Below are positions 45,078 through 54,121 of a DNA stretch of 64,000 nucleotides, in pieces. Origin of the DNA: Streptomyces polyasparticus (lineage in GTDB: Bacteria > Actinomycetota > Actinomycetes > Streptomycetales > Streptomycetaceae). The DNA is taken from assembly GCF_014493765.1 (NCBI RefSeq), contig NZ_JACTVJ010000006.1:682001-746000 (forward strand), written 5' to 3'. The notes beneath the pieces are model-generated. The model did not search any database, was not told where the DNA came from, and was given only the letters and a program-made list of their open reading frames with translations. Both the position numbers and the translations under genes were made by a program. Position 1 is the first letter of the stretch. Each line of letters starts with the position of its first letter.

Positions 45078-45245
45078 GGCCATCCCGGTCCGGCCATGGG
45101 CGCGGTCGGCGAAGCGGGCGTCCTTGTCGATGCCGCAGTTGTCACCGGGGCGACGGCACGAGCGCCCATCGCGGTCGTGCGCCGCAGAGGCGCCGCCCGC
45201 ATCGTGCTCGCGGTTCCCGTCGCTCCCGCCGACGTACGGGACGCG
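45078..45245 (+). pseudogene. Phosphoribosyltransferase-family fragment
   Basis: About 56 codons: PAMGAVGEAGVLVDAAVVTG, then GATARAPIAVVRRRGAARIV and LAVPVAPADVRDA. The first part matches the start of the actinobacterial PRTase proteins (E-L-A-M-G-A-V-G-E) and the second their PRPP loop and following helix (V-D-D-G-V-A-T-G-A-T), so about 80 residues between the two have been deleted. Proteins of this group are in DevR regulons of mycobacteria and Streptomyces. Further downstream another frame reads LPRSAFAIAGLRAPFTMRFA, not identified. Confidence 0.5.
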
Positions 45246-45364
45246 CCGCGGCCGTGCTTGAACGATGGACGCCCCAGGGGGTACCGCTGCCCCGGTCGGC
45301 CTTCGCCATCGCCGGGCTGCGAGCGCCGTTCACCATGAGGTTCGCCGGCCGTCGGACCTTGGGT

Positions 45365-45637
45365 TCACCGGAGAGGCGGTGCGGGATTCACGGGCCCGGT
45401 CAACTGGACGATGTCGTCGGAGGCGACGTCGTGCAGCCGGAGAGCGAGGTCCTCCAGCGCGCGGCTGACGGCGAGTTCGTCGCCGATCTCCGGGATGGGG
45501 CGGTCGATGGGATTGCGTCGAGCCACTCCCCTGCCGGTGAGGGACGACGTGTCCGCTCCGGTCAGGACGGCGCGGGCGTGGGTGTCGTCACCTTCTTCGG
45601 AGATGTAAATCTGTACGGTCCACCGTTTGGATTCCAT
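45365..45637 (-). CDS. DUF1876 domain protein
   Basis: A 90-residue DUF1876 protein with RWTVQIYISEEGDDTHARAV, SLTGRGVARRNP and DELAVSRALEDLALRLHDVA. It is the paralogue of the gene at 1868-2143; the ELAVSRALEDLA helix is identical. The ATG at 45637 follows AGAGGTGATC; a GTG directly before it is an alternative. It stands alone on the minus strand between two decayed genes, without EACC1 or caspase partners. Function unknown. Confidence 0.8.
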   Translation of the reverse strand: MESKRWTVQIYISEEGDDTHARAVLTGADTSSLTGRGVARRNPIDRPIPEIGDELAVSRALEDLALRLHDVASDDIVQLTGPVNPAPPLR

Positions 45638-45989
45638 CACTGATCACCTCTGTGCGGGAAGGGCGGAGCGGGTCACCGCCCGCGAATCGCTGTGTCTCCG
45701 CTCCTCGGGCCCGGCGCGTACTCCGTACTTTGAGAGTGCTCCTTCGCGCGACTCCGGTACAGGGCCGAAATTCCCTCTCTGCAGAACTGGTTCGATCCGA
45801 TGTGCGGCTTTGACGCCACAGCAGGACGGCCGGCCGCCATCTGCTGTCGAAGATGTCCCAGTCGCCCGTTGCGACGGCAACCGCGACCACGATCACAACG
45901 GCGAGCACCGCAAGGCCGAGCAGCCCCTGCCCATGATCGGGCCCGTAGTCGCGAGGGCCCGAACGAGGTGGTGCCGCGGTTCGCCTGTC
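45638..45989. other. Stretch between DUF1876 and the decayed protease gene
   Basis: No gene was recognised. It includes some read-through sequence of the decayed protease frame but no CBS or zinc-site homology. GC content dips slightly around 45730-45790. The DUF1876 promoter must be here. Confidence 0.35.
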
Positions 45990-46713
45990 GGTATCCCCTG
46001 TGGTGCCAGGTGGCGAGTTGCGGAGGGTACTTCTCGATGGGCTCGCGCGGCCACACGCCGAGCACTTCGCCCTGCTCGGCGTGGGACTCCAGCAGCGGCA
46101 GCAGGTCGGTCCCCGCGCTCTGCGCGTAGGCGGTGGTGAGATCGGACAGCGGGCACATCACTGCGCTCACCGGGATATGTGAACGGTCGTACACCGGGAC
46201 GCGGTTGATGCGTGCGACGGTCACCAGGCCTACCGGAGTGCCGTCCGGGGCCAGGATCGGGAACGCCGCGTGCCGGTAGCGGCCGAAGGGTGCGTCCGCC
46301 AGGAAGCGGGCGATCGTGCCGGATGCGGGGACGGTGACGGGGGCGGGCGCCATCAGCCGGCCGACCGGGATGCCGGCCAGGGTCTCGTTCAGCACGGCCT
46401 GTAGGCCGTCCGCCGTTTAGCGGCGCTGCGAGCAGGAAGTTGAACACGGCCGGGGCGACGTTGATCACGGCGAGCCGGGCGACCGTGGGGCGACGACGGC
46501 GTGGGCGAGTTCGTGGGCCAGCAGCGAGGCGACGAAGACCAGCGCGGTGATTGCGGCAAGTCCCCAGTGGGCCCGAGGTGATTGACCGGGATGAGCGTCG
46601 GGGAGAGCGCCGCGCGCGAGGATCATCGTCACCAGGGTGACGATGACCAGCACGCTCCAGTGCAGCCCGACCCGGGCCCCGAAGATCCGCCCCAGCGAGA
46701 AGCTCTGCTACAC
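45990..46713 (-). pseudogene. Site-2 type metalloprotease, decayed
   Basis: Pieces of a protein like the one at 36648-37793. The start is lost (GTG followed by TAG), then QSFSLGRIFGARVGLHWSVL and LVFVASLLAHELAHAVV keep the HELAH zinc site. A frameshift and deletion follow: ALPDAHP to INVAPAVFNFLLAAPLNGGR, with the catalytic N-x-x-P-x-x-P-L-D/N-G-G region altered to P-L-N-G-G-R. CBS parts remain (VGRLMAPAPVTVPASGTIAR; VGLVTVARINRVPV; VSAVMCPLSDLTTA). About 100 residues of the membrane core are gone. Not functional. Confidence 0.75.
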
Positions 46714-46807
46714 GGCACTCCGCCCCGGGGCCCGGCCGGGGGCCGGTTCCCTTCCCGCCAGGCCCCCGGCCGTGCTCCTGCCTCAGTGGCTTTCACCGGC
46801 CGGCCCG
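46714..46807. other. GC-rich spacer between decayed protease and DUF2180
   Basis: The stretch is very GC-rich (runs of GGCCCGGCCGGGGGCC). No gene or clear regulatory box was seen. Confidence 0.3.
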
Positions 46808-47041
46808 TCAGCCGACCGATGCCAGTGGCGCTGTCGAGACGGAGCTCTCCGCCTCGTAGCACTGCACATACGTCATGTGACGTGCCTTGCGTGGTTCGTA
46901 GCTCGGGCCCATGCCCGCGATACGGCGTACGTCCTCGTCGCCGACGCGCAGGTGCTGGGCGCAGACCCCGCTGCCGCAGTGGCGGCACACGGCGACCGCG
47001 TCCTCGTCCCTGCCGATCTGTGTGCAGTCGTAGCACTTCAT
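46808..47041 (-). CDS. DUF2180 zinc-ribbon-like protein
   Basis: A 77-residue protein of the DUF2180 family, opening MKCYDCTQIGRDEDAVAVCR and HCGSGVCAQHLRVG. The C-x2-C...C-x2-C arrangement with a following C and H suggests a bound zinc. Function unknown; family members are often next to stress genes in actinomycetes and archaea. The ATG at 47041 was chosen as the family start and has AGGAGAGGGGG upstream; a longer form from 47080 is unlikely. Paired DevR-like boxes lie 84-118 bp upstream. Confidence 0.8.
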   Translation of the reverse strand: MKCYDCTQIGRDEDAVAVCRHCGSGVCAQHLRVGDEDVRRIAGMGPSYEPRKARHMTYVQCYEAESSVSTAPLASVG

Positions 47042-47124
47042 GACGATCCCCCTCTCCTCGCTCGGGACCGTATCGTTCATCTCCCTCCCTCCTCATCGTG
47101 CTGCTGAGGAGGCGCCCCGAGCGC

Positions 47125-47158
47125 GGGCCGCTCGGCCCTGTGTGGGGGCATATGGTCC
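47125..47158. promoter_or_regulatory. Tandem DevR-like boxes upstream of DUF2180
   Basis: GGGCC-GCTC-GGCCC at 47125-47138 (exact) and GGGGC-ATAT-GGTCC at 47145-47158 (one change), centres 20 bp apart. They are 84 bp upstream of the DUF2180 start on the minus strand. Confidence 0.6.
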
Positions 47159-47214
47159 CGCTCCTGCCCGGCGGCGGGTGGTGATGCTGCGGGATGTCGC
47201 GCGCATCATGCGTG

Positions 47215-47262
47215 GCCGCTTATCGCGCCATGCGGGACATGAGGGTGCGCGGCATCCCTGTA
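47215..47262 (+). pseudogene. CBS-domain scrap
   Basis: Sixteen codons, AAYRAMRDMRVRGIPV, match the second CBS motif of the gene at 43040 (A-A-Y-R-A-M-R-E-R-R-V-G-R-I-P-V). It ends at 47262, where sequence of a broken ABC ATPase on the other strand begins, so this is a deletion junction. Confidence 0.55.
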
Positions 47263-47596
47263 GCTCGAAGTGCTCATCACAGGTGAGCCGTTCATAGACG
47301 ACCGGTTCCTGCGGGCAGTAGCCCGGCCGCCCGGTGCGGGTCACCGTCCCGGCGTCGGCCGCCGGCGCCCCCACCAGGATCTTCAGCAGGGTGCTCTTGC
47401 CGGATCCGTTCTCCCCGACCAGACCGACCACCTCACCCGGCGCCAGCCTCAGGTCGACGCCGTGCAGGACTCGTGTCCGGCGCCTGACAGGCCAGAAGCC
47501 GCGCCGGTACGCCTTCTCGATCCCGGCCGCGTCGAGCACTGTACGGCCGGTGACGGTGTGCGATCCGTTTTCGCGGCGGACCTCGGAACCTGTCAT
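47263..47596 (-). pseudogene. ABC transporter ATPase, truncated after Walker A
   Basis: From ATG 47596: VLDAAGIEKAYRRGFWPVRR, RVLHGVDLRLAPGEVVGLVG, Walker A GENGSGKST, then YCPQEPVVYERLTCDEHFEL as Q-loop, and there homology stops near 47263. The signature, Walker B and switch His are missing, so it cannot work as an ATPase. The frame runs on through the CBS scrap and DUF2180 promoter without coding character. Confidence 0.75.
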
Positions 47597-47640
47597 GTGG
47601 TCACTTCTCCGTGTCGGGTGGGTTCGCCGACGCCGGCAGG

Positions 47641-47707
47641 CCGGGGCTCCCCAGAGCGGAAACCAGCGGCTGAGGTCCTCCTCGATGCGCACGTCGCCCT
47701 TGACCGT
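47641..47707 (-). pseudogene. PspAB C-terminal scrap
   Basis: The minus strand reads TVKGDVRIEEDLSRWFPLWG followed by APA, clearly the end of PspAB (compare DLRIEQDLSRWFPVWGAPGL at 11650-12228). Only the last 20 or so codons are left, between the DUF302 gene and the truncated ABC gene. It is evidence of a second, deleted PspAB locus. Confidence 0.75.
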
Positions 47708-47709
47708 GG

Positions 47710-48096
47710 TCAGGCGAGGGCAGCCAGTGCCGCGTCGAGACGGCGGGCGGCTTCGGCCGCGATGGGTTCGAGGGCGGGCAGACCGGTGAGGGCGACCAGG
47801 GTGGCCGGGTCGAGGGCCTGGACCACGGTGGTGGTGCCTTCGGTGCGGACGACGACGTTGCAGGGCAGCAGCAGGCCGATGCTGCGGTCCGCCTCCAGGG
47901 CCCGGTGGGCCAGGGGCGGGTTGCAGGCGCCGAGGATGAGGTAGTCCTCCATGTCGTGGCCGAGTTTGGCTTTGAGGGTGGCGGCCACGTCGATCTCGGT
48001 GAGGATGCCGAAGCCCTGTGCGGCCAGGGCCTCTCGGACGGCGGTCACGGTGGTGGCGAAGTCGCGGTCCAGACGGACGGTTCGGTCATAGCTCAT
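47710..48096 (-). CDS. DUF302 domain protein
   Basis: A 128-residue DUF302 protein. Typical features: F-A-T-T-V-T-A-V-R-E-A-L-A-A-Q-G-F-G-I at the start, then EIDVAATLKAKLGHDMEDYL and LGACNPPLAHRALEADRSIG with LLLPCNVVVR. The A-C-N-P motif is the family hallmark. The domain may bind a small ligand or metal; its function is not known. AGAGGTCC precedes the ATG. It overlaps the end of a methyltransferase-like remnant by 11 bp, so translational coupling to that open frame is possible. Confidence 0.85.
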   Translation of the reverse strand: MSYDRTVRLDRDFATTVTAVREALAAQGFGILTEIDVAATLKAKLGHDMEDYLILGACNPPLAHRALEADRSIGLLLPCNVVVRTEGTTTVVQALDPATLVALTGLPALEPIAAEAARRLDAALAALA

Positions 48097-48430
48097 GGCG
48101 ATGGACCTCTTTGTGGCCGGAGGGGGCACGCGGTGCCGTGTCCCGCTGCTGTTTGCGGGGGGTGGTGCCCGGCTGTCGTGGCCAGAAGGCCGGTGTGCGG
48201 GCCGAGTAGGCGTCCCACCGTTCGCCAAACCGGGCTGCGACCTCGCCTTCCTCGTTGCGGGCGAGTTGGGCGTACATCTCGGTGAACAGCGGGACCAGGA
48301 AGGCGGTGTAGGCGCCCATGGCCCGCCCGTCGCGTTTCGTACGCGGGTGGAAGATGCTCGCGCCGAACACCACGAACAACAGGGTGTTGACCACCATCAG
48401 CGGCCACAGGTCGTACGCGGCATCCGCCGT
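48086..48430 (-). pseudogene. Isoprenylcysteine/phospholipid methyltransferase-like protein with internal deletion
   Basis: One open frame joins the start of the family (YDLWPLMVVNTLLFVVFGAS, IFHPRTKRDGRAMGAYTAFL and VPLFTEMY) straight to its very end (AQLARNEEGEVAARFGERWD then AYSARTPAFWPR). The roughly 120 residues between, which hold the membrane core and the SAM-binding R-H-P-x-Y motif, are missing in frame. A basic tail has replaced the stop. It might be expressed but cannot be a methyltransferase. The original start codon is also unclear (RBS GAGGAGAGG is followed by GTA). Confidence 0.6.
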
Positions 48431-48607
48431 TACCTCTCCTCGGCTCTGTCCGCCGGCCGCGGAGCCGGGCCAGGGGAGGCCACCGGCTCTCGGACGGTGT
48501 GATCAGGCGGGCCATCCCGGCGACCGGCGCAATGCCGACCGCCAGGGCCATCCGTGCGATCAGCGCATCCATGCCGCGTCCCTGGCCGTTGCCGTTGCCG
48601 AGCGGCC
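48431..48607. other. Spacer with an unidentified fragment
   Basis: A minus-strand frame reads ALIARMALAVGIAPVAGMAR, helix-like, but has no homologue I can name and is cut off at both sides. Nothing else was seen. Confidence 0.3.
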
Positions 48608-48850
48608 TCAGCGGTAGTGCTTGTGGTCATGCGGTTCTTCGTCCTTGGACGACGTCTTGTGCTGGTCGTGGCCGCCGCCGTGCATGCCGCCGCCACTGTG
48701 CATGCCCCGCATCATGAAGATCATCATCAGCGGGCAGGCCATCACCAGGACGAGGAAGGTGAGCGTGCCCAGGGGCACGCCGATCCAGAGTGCGCCGACC
48801 ACCGCGATGGCCAGGGCGATCGCGTACAGGCCGTAATTCTTTGTGTTCAT
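48608..48850 (-). CDS. DUF2933 membrane protein
   Basis: An 80-residue protein with two membrane helices, MNTKNYGLYAIALAIAVVGA and LGTLTFLVLVMACPLMMIFM, and a His/Met/Gly-rich tail (MRGMHSGGGMHGGGHDQHK). The tail and the D-H-K-H-Y end suggest metal binding, probably copper. DUF2933 proteins are linked to copper or silver resistance genes; here the copper ATPase lies 1.5 kb away. A weak ribosome site precedes ATG 48850. A DevR-like box at 48970-48983 lies upstream. Confidence 0.8.
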   Translation of the reverse strand: MNTKNYGLYAIALAIAVVGALWIGVPLGTLTFLVLVMACPLMMIFMMRGMHSGGGMHGGGHDQHKTSSKDEEPHDHKHYR

Positions 48851-48969
48851 GGTGATCCCTTCCCAGCGGGGCCGTCGGCTCCTCGGGATACCTCCACCGG
48901 GTAGTGGTGGGCTGATTCGACACTGCTCCGGCGTGGGTCCTGCGGGGATGGGCCGGACGGGCCCTCAGC

Positions 48970-48983
48970 GGGCCGATGGTCCC
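48970..48983. promoter_or_regulatory. DevR-like box upstream of DUF2933
   Basis: GGGCC-GATG-GTCCC, an exact match, 120 bp upstream of the minus-strand DUF2933 start. A less regular GGGCC-GGACG-GGCCC with a five-base centre is at 48950-48964, about 20 bp away. Confidence 0.55.
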
Positions 48984-49012
48984 TGCGTTTGCGGGCGATC
49001 GAGGTGCGGGGG

Positions 49013-49236
49013 TCACTGCTTGATGGGCGTGCGACCGGCTGAGTGCAGCACCGCGAGGTGCCGCCGGTACTCGTCCTCGTCGATCTCACCGCGGGCGTGG
49101 CGTTCGGCGAGCGGCTGCTCCGGTACGGGACGAGGCTCGGCCGTGTTCGAAATGCCGGGCCGATCGGGCTGGTTGCCGGAGCGCAGGAACAGCACCAGAG
49201 TGGCTTCGGTGTTCGGCGCGCACGGCCCGTGTCCAT
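49013..49236 (-). pseudogene. SHOCT-domain protein, N-terminal part deleted
   Basis: An intact ribosome site (GGGAGGAG) and ATG 49236 open a frame (MDTGRA) that is soon out of phase. The SHOCT end is in another frame: VPEQPLAERHARGEIDEDEY then RRHLAVLHSAG, ending at 49013. In the family a transmembrane helix normally comes between; it is missing here. SHOCT domains are short oligomerisation or membrane-linked modules. Confidence 0.55.
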
Positions 49237-49262
49237 GAGGCTCCTCCCGGGCTCGGGGCTTG

Positions 49263-49304
49263 CCCAGGGGCCATTTGGCCCCTGGGCCGGGACGGGTCGG
49301 CCCC
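49263..49304. promoter_or_regulatory. Strong palindromic DevR-like box upstream of the slipin-copA-csoR operon
   Basis: CCCAGGGGCC-ATTT-GGCCCCTGGG at 49263-49286 has perfect 10-bp arms, the best palindrome in the window; the core is 49268-49281. A second, partial box (GGACG-GGTC-GGCCC) is at 49290-49303, 22 bp on. The slipin start is at 49429. Confidence 0.65.
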
Positions 49305-49428
49305 TGCCGAGCAGCCGCCGCGCGCGGAGATCCTGGGACCCTGCACAGCGCAATGCCCCTGCTCCGTAGGGGCATTGACCGGTACCACACGTGGAAACGG
49401 GGTGGTCCGCACCCCTGAGGAGGGGCTC

Positions 49429-50292
49429 ATGCAACTCCTGATCTTCCTTCTGGTCGTCGCCTTCCTGCTGGTTCTGGTGCTGCTGGCCATGGCCGTCAAG
49501 GTCGTCAAGCAGTACGAGCAGGGCGTGCTGTTCCGGTTCGGCCGGCTGCGCGGAACTCGCGCCCCCGGCCTGCGGTTCATCGTCCCGGTCGTCGATGTCA
49601 TGCGCCGGGTGTCGCTGCGGATCGTCACGATGCCGATCCAGTCGCAGGGCATCATCACCCGCGACAACGTCAGCGTCGATGTGTCCGCGGTTGCCTACTT
49701 CCGGGTGGTCGACGCGGTGAAGTCGGTCATCGCCATCGAGAGCGTCTACGCGGCGATCGACCAGATCGCCCAGACCACCCTGCGCAAGGTTGTCGGCCAG
49801 CACACGCTGGACGAGACGCTGTCCGAGACCGACCGCATCAACCTGGACATCCGCGAGATCCTCGACGTCACCACCGTCGAATGGGGCGTCGAGGTCACCC
49901 TGGTCGAGCTCAAGGACATCCAGCTGCCCGACAGCATGAAGCGCGCGATGGCCAAGCAGGCCGAGGCCGAGCGCGAGAAGAGGGCGAAGATCATCAACGC
50001 CGAGGGCGAATCGCTCGCCGCAGCGGCACTCGGCGACGCCTCGGACACGATGATGGCCCACCCGCTGGCACTTCAACTCCGCAATCTGCAGAGCCTGGTG
50101 GAGATCGGCGTGGACAAGAACACCACCGTGGTCTTCCCCGCTCCGCTCATGAGCACGATCGGCGAACTCGGCACCTTCCTCGCCCGCGAGAAGGCCGCAG
50201 CCGAATCCCCGTCGGCACCCACGGCCACCGCCCCGGCCGAGCTCACCAATGCGCTGCCCGGGCTGCCGAACGGGGCGCCCGAGCCCGTGTAA
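49429..50292 (+). CDS. Slipin (SPFH/stomatin-like membrane protein)
   Basis: A 287-residue SPFH protein. One N-terminal helix (LLIFLLVVAFLLVLVLLAMA) is followed by the SPFH domain (VVKQYEQGVLFRFGRLRGTR; VVDVMRRVSLRIVTMPIQSQ; ITRDNVSVDVSAVAYFRVVD) and a coiled coil with EREKRAKIINAEGES. Slipins scaffold membrane microdomains and often partner with NfeD proteins, which are missing here. GAGGAGGGG precedes ATG 49429. The copper ATPase gene follows after 27 bp, so both may be controlled by the palindrome upstream. Confidence 0.9.
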   Translation: MQLLIFLLVVAFLLVLVLLAMAVKVVKQYEQGVLFRFGRLRGTRAPGLRFIVPVVDVMRRVSLRIVTMPIQSQGIITRDNVSVDVSAVAYFRVVDAVKSVIAIESVYAAIDQIAQTTLRKVVGQHTLDETLSETDRINLDIREILDVTTVEWGVEVTLVELKDIQLPDSMKRAMAKQAEAEREKRAKIINAEGESLAAAALGDASDTMMAHPLALQLRNLQSLVEIGVDKNTTVVFPAPLMSTIGELGTFLAREKAAAESPSAPTATAPAELTNALPGLPNGAPEPV

Positions 50293-50319
50293 CCGGTGCC
50301 GCCCTATGAGGAGTCCGTG

Positions 50320-53115
50320 ATGAACCTGGCCGATCTGGTCGTCGTAGCCGCCTCCGTGGCACTGATCGCCCTGCTGGGCTGGTTCTTCTTCGGGCCCCGG
50401 CGGGCGCGCACCGCGCAACTACAGGACGGGGTGCAGCGCATCGAGGTGACCGTGCAGGGTGGCTACAGCCCTGACGTCATCAAGGTTCGCCAGGGGACCC
50501 CGGTGGAGCTGGTCTTCGACCGTCAGGAGAGCGGGGAGTGCACCAACCGGATCGTCTTCCCCGACCTCCGCATCAGCGCCGGGCTGCCGGCGTACACTCG
50601 CACCACCGTGCGCCTCAGCCCGGACAAGGCAGGCGCCTTCGGCTTCGCCTGCGGGATGAACATGATCCACGGCATGCTCCTCGTTGAACCATGCGGAGGG
50701 GAGCGGGCGCCGGATGACGGTGGAGGGGGCCGGACCACTCCTGAGCCGATTCCGTCAGGGGGCAATGGCTCAGCCGCCGATACGGAGGCCGCGGAGGCCG
50801 CCGAGCGGCGTGCGGAGATCACCGACCTGACCCGCCGGGTCGGCCTCGGCGCGCTGCTCACCGCGCCGGTGCTGTTCGCCGTGATGGCGCACGAACTCTT
50901 CGGAGCCGACTGGGTGCCCGGCTGGATGCTGAACCACTGGCTGCAACTGGCCCTGATCACCCCAGTGATGCTGTACACGGGGTGGCCGATCCACAAGACC
51001 GGCTGGCTGACCCTGCGCCATCGTGCCGCGGACATGAACTCCCTGATCACTCTGGGCACTTCGGCCGCATACGGCTACAGCCTGCTGGTCACGCTGTTGC
51101 CGGGGGCGCTGCCCGAGGACGTACGCGAGGTCTATTTCGAGGCCGTTGGGGTGATCCTCACCCTGATCCTGCTCGGACGGCTCCTGGAGGCCCGCGCCAG
51201 GGCCGGTACCGGCGAGGCCATCAGGGCACTTCTCGGTCTGAGGGCTCGTACCGCCCGGGTGGTACGCGAGGGTGCCGAGGCCGAAGTCCCCGTCGAGGAC
51301 GTCGTGGTGGGCGACGAGATGGTCATCCGGCCGGGGGAGAAGATCCCGGTCGACGCCGACGTGCTGTCCGGGAACTCGGCGGTGGACGAATCCATGGTGA
51401 CCGGCGAGCCGATGCCGGTCACCAAGCACGAGGGCGACACCGTCATCGGTGCCACCGTGAACACCACCGGATCACTACGGGTCCGCGCCAGCAAGGTCGG
51501 CGCCGACACGATGCTGGCCCAGATCATCCGCCTGGTGCAGCAGGCCCAGGCGTCCAAGGCGCCGATCCAGCGGCTCGCCGACGCGGTCTCCGCCTACTTC
51601 GTCCCCGCCGTGATCGCCATCGCCGTCGCGGCCTTCGCCCTCTGGTACACCCTCGGACCGCCCCCCGCGCTGACCCTCGCTCTCGTCTCCGCGGTCGCGG
51701 TGCTGATCATCGCCTGCCCGTGCGCGCTCGGCCTCGCGACCCCGTTGTCCATCATGGTGGGAACCGGCAAGGGGGCCCAGGCGGGCATCCTCATCCGGTC
51801 CGCCGAGGCCCTGGAGACCGCCCACAAGCTGGACACCGTGGTGCTGGACAAGACCGGCACCGTCACTGAAGGCAAGCCTGTACTCACCGACATACGCCCT
51901 GCTGCCGGTTTTGGCGCGGACGGCCTGCTCGCGCTGGTGGCGGCGGCCGAGGCCGACAGCGAGCATCCGCTGGCGACCGCGATCGTCGCAGCAGCCCGGC
52001 AGAGCCGACTCACCGTGCCTGTCGCGAGCGGTTTCGACTCCATCACCGGCAAGGGCGTACAGGCCACCGTGGACGGCCGCGCCGTACTGGCCGGCACCGC
52101 ACGGCTGCTCGCCGACGTGGGTATCCACACCGGCGAACTCACCCTCATCGCAGAGGAGTTCTCCACTCAGGGCATGACCCCCGTACTGGCCGCCGTCGAC
52201 GGCCGGGCAGCCGGGGTGCTGGCCGTGGCCGACACCGTCAAGGACGACTCGGCCCAGGCCATCGCCGCCCTGCGGCAGCTTGGCATCGACGTGGTCATGC
52301 TCACCGGCGACAACGCCCGCACGGCAACCGCCATCGCCGCCCAGGTCGGCGTGGACCGTGTCCTGGCCGAGGTCCTGCCCGAGCACAAGGCCGACGAGAT
52401 CCGCCGCCTGCAGGGCGAGGGCCGCACGGTCGGCATGGTCGGCGACGGCATCAACGATGCCCCCGCGCTGGCCGCCGCCGACGTCGGTCTCGCCATCGGT
52501 ACCGGCACGGACGTGGCCATCGAGGCCGCCGACGTGACCCTCATCTCCGGTTCCCTGAGCGGAGTGGTCACGGCGATCCGGCTCTCGCGCGCCACCATGC
52601 GCAACATCCGCCAGAACCTGTTCTTCGCCCTCGTCTACAACGCCGTCGGCATCCCTCTCGCCGCAGGCGCCCTCCCCCCGGCCTGGGGCATCCGCCTCAG
52701 CCCGATCATCGCGGCCGCCGCGATGGCCCTGTCCTCCCTGTCCGTGGTCACCAACTCCGGCCGCCTGCGCCGCTGGCACACCACCGCACTGCCGGACGCA
52801 GCGCCCGCGAGTGTCACCGAGCCCCGCGTCGAAACCGCCGCCCATCGCACCCTGGCCGCGCACCAGACGGACAGCGGGCGAGCACCTCATCCGGTCGGCC
52901 CCGGACACGAGGGACAACACGGCCGTCACGCAACCGTCGTGGACCCGGTGTGCGGCATGCGCCTGAACTCGGCGGAAGCAGCCGAGCACCGCGACACCCC
53001 CCACGGCACCGTCTTCTTCTGCTCCCCGCAGTGCGCAGCCACCTATGGCGCGAACCCGGAGCGCTACCGGCCACCGGCCACCGACGCGCCACATGAAGGG
53101 AGTGAGCCCAAGTGA
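50320..53115 (+). CDS. copA: Copper-type P1B ATPase with N-terminal cupredoxin and C-terminal YHS domain
   Basis: A 931-residue heavy-metal ATPase. Residues 4-23 form a helix; residues about 38-124 resemble a cupredoxin with possible ligands in GECTNRIVF and [12 protein letters not shown]; the usual HMA domain is absent. The pump core follows: CPC at 466-468 ([20 protein letters not shown]), DKTGT at 510-514, [20 protein letters not shown], and the Cu+-specific Y-N in [13 protein letters not shown] and M-x2-S-S in [12 protein letters not shown]. Residues about 870-916 are a YHS domain ([32 protein letters not shown]). It would export Cu+ . ATG 50320 follows GAGGAG. CsoR overlaps its stop. Confidence 0.9.
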   Translation: MNLADLVVVAASVALIALLGWFFFGPRRARTAQLQDGVQRIEVTVQGGYSPDVIKVRQGTPVELVFDRQESGECTNRIVFPDLRISAGLPAYTRTTVRLSPDKAGAFGFACGMNMIHGMLLVEPCGGERAPDDGGGGRTTPEPIPSGGNGSAADTEAAEAAERRAEITDLTRRVGLGALLTAPVLFAVMAHELFGADWVPGWMLNHWLQLALITPVMLYTGWPIHKTGWLTLRHRAADMNSLITLGTSAAYGYSLLVTLLPGALPEDVREVYFEAVGVILTLILLGRLLEARARAGTGEAIRALLGLRARTARVVREGAEAEVPVEDVVVGDEMVIRPGEKIPVDADVLSGNSAVDESMVTGEPMPVTKHEGDTVIGATVNTTGSLRVRASKVGADTMLAQIIRLVQQAQASKAPIQRLADAVSAYFVPAVIAIAVAAFALWYTLGPPPALTLALVSAVAVLIIACPCALGLATPLSIMVGTGKGAQAGILIRSAEALETAHKLDTVVLDKTGTVTEGKPVLTDIRPAAGFGADGLLALVAAAEADSEHPLATAIVAAARQSRLTVPVASGFDSITGKGVQATVDGRAVLAGTARLLADVGIHTGELTLIAEEFSTQGMTPVLAAVDGRAAGVLAVADTVKDDSAQAIAALRQLGIDVVMLTGDNARTATAIAAQVGVDRVLAEVLPEHKADEIRRLQGEGRTVGMVGDGINDAPALAAADVGLAIGTGTDVAIEAADVTLISGSLSGVVTAIRLSRATMRNIRQNLFFALVYNAVGIPLAAGALPPAWGIRLSPIIAAAAMALSSLSVVTNSGRLRRWHTTALPDAAPASVTEPRVETAAHRTLAAHQTDSGRAPHPVGPGHEGQHGRHATVVDPVCGMRLNSAEAAEHRDTPHGTVFFCSPQCAATYGANPERYRPPATDAPHEGSEPK

Positions 53116-53438
53116 CCACCGTCTGCGGTGAAGTGAGCACCCCGGCCGAGACGCCTCGCGGCTACGCGGACCACAAGTGCGGCCACCTGATCCGGCTGCA
53201 CAAGATCGAGGGACAGGTGCGCGGCGTGACCCGCATGGTGGACGACGAGCGCTACTGCATCGACATCCTCACCCAGATCGCCGCGATCACCCGAGCTCTC
53301 CAGGAAGTCGCCCTCGGCCTGCTCGACGACCACATTCGCCACTGCGTCCACGAGGCTGTACATGCCGACCCGACCGTCGCGGGAGAGGCCAAGTACGCCG
53401 AACTCACCACCGCCCTGCGCCGCGCGCTACGGCTCTAG
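53112..53438 (+). CDS. csoR: CsoR-type copper-sensing repressor
   Basis: A 108-residue CsoR/RcnR-family repressor. The copper ligands line up with CsoR: Cys49 (ERYCIDIL), His74 and Cys78 (DDHIRHCVH), with spacings of 25 and 4 as in the mycobacterial protein. The [14 protein letters not shown] helix is diagnostic. It loosens its operator when Cu+ binds. The GTG start overlaps the copA stop (GTGA), so it is made with the pump and probably represses this operon. Confidence 0.9.
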   Translation: MTTVCGEVSTPAETPRGYADHKCGHLIRLHKIEGQVRGVTRMVDDERYCIDILTQIAAITRALQEVALGLLDDHIRHCVHEAVHADPTVAGEAKYAELTTALRRALRL

Positions 53439-54121
53439 GCAGCCGGACTACCCGCCGGTTCCACCCAGCAGGGGACTTCCGGCTCCACCCCTCGGGCCGA
53501 TGCCGCGCAGCCCTCACGTTGTTGTACTGGACGTGTGATCCGCTCCCTGACGCGCACGCTGCCGGTACCACCCGGCAGGGGCATCCCGCCCACCGAACAG
53601 GCCGCTGCCTTCCCCGGGTTTGCCCGCGACCTGGCCCGGAACGGAGGGTCTCTGCTCACCGGTATCCGTCCACCGAACAGGACCGAGCGCATCCACCCGG
53701 TCCCCGAGTGGAGCCGATCAGCCCCCTTTCGCGGGCCCGATCGGCGGTGACCCGCAACCCCGGCACATCGGGAGGGGCCGCGGCTCGTACGCACAAGATC
53801 GGACCGAGTGCGGCTGCCCCCGCTCCGCGCCGCAACGGTCCCACGCCGGTGAGCATGTCGGCGCTGCGCATGGCGCATGTACCGACCACGCGCACCTGGC
53901 GCTTACGGTCACCACTCCTTCATGAGGCGCCTTGGCCGCGACATATCCGACTACGGGACATGCAATAGCCGTCACCGCGTCCTGTGGCCTATGACGCGCT
54001 GATATGACTCGTTCCTGGTGCTTGCTCGTGCCCTGGCTTGAGTACGCCCCCCCGCATCCGTGTGGGGGATGCCGTCGGCTCTCGTGACGCGGGCCGCCGG
54101 GAGCTGGCAGCGGAGGGCCCA
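53439..54121. other. Long intergenic region before the hydrogenase operon
   Basis: About 680 bp without a recognisable gene. Short open frames lack coding bias. CACCGAACAGG occurs twice (about 53590 and 53672). No DevR-like box of good quality was found. The promoter of the SpoIIE-hydrogenase operon must lie here, most likely in the less GC-rich part at 53930-54010. Confidence 0.4.

Noticed and set aside
53439-53500. GC-rich inverted sequence after csoR as a terminator
   Set aside because: The arms (AGCCGG / CCGGCT) are short and far apart; evidence insufficient.
53535-53750. A 71-codon open frame before the hydrogenase operon
   Set aside because: No ribosome site, no homology, and codon positions show no third-base GC bias; treated as non-coding.
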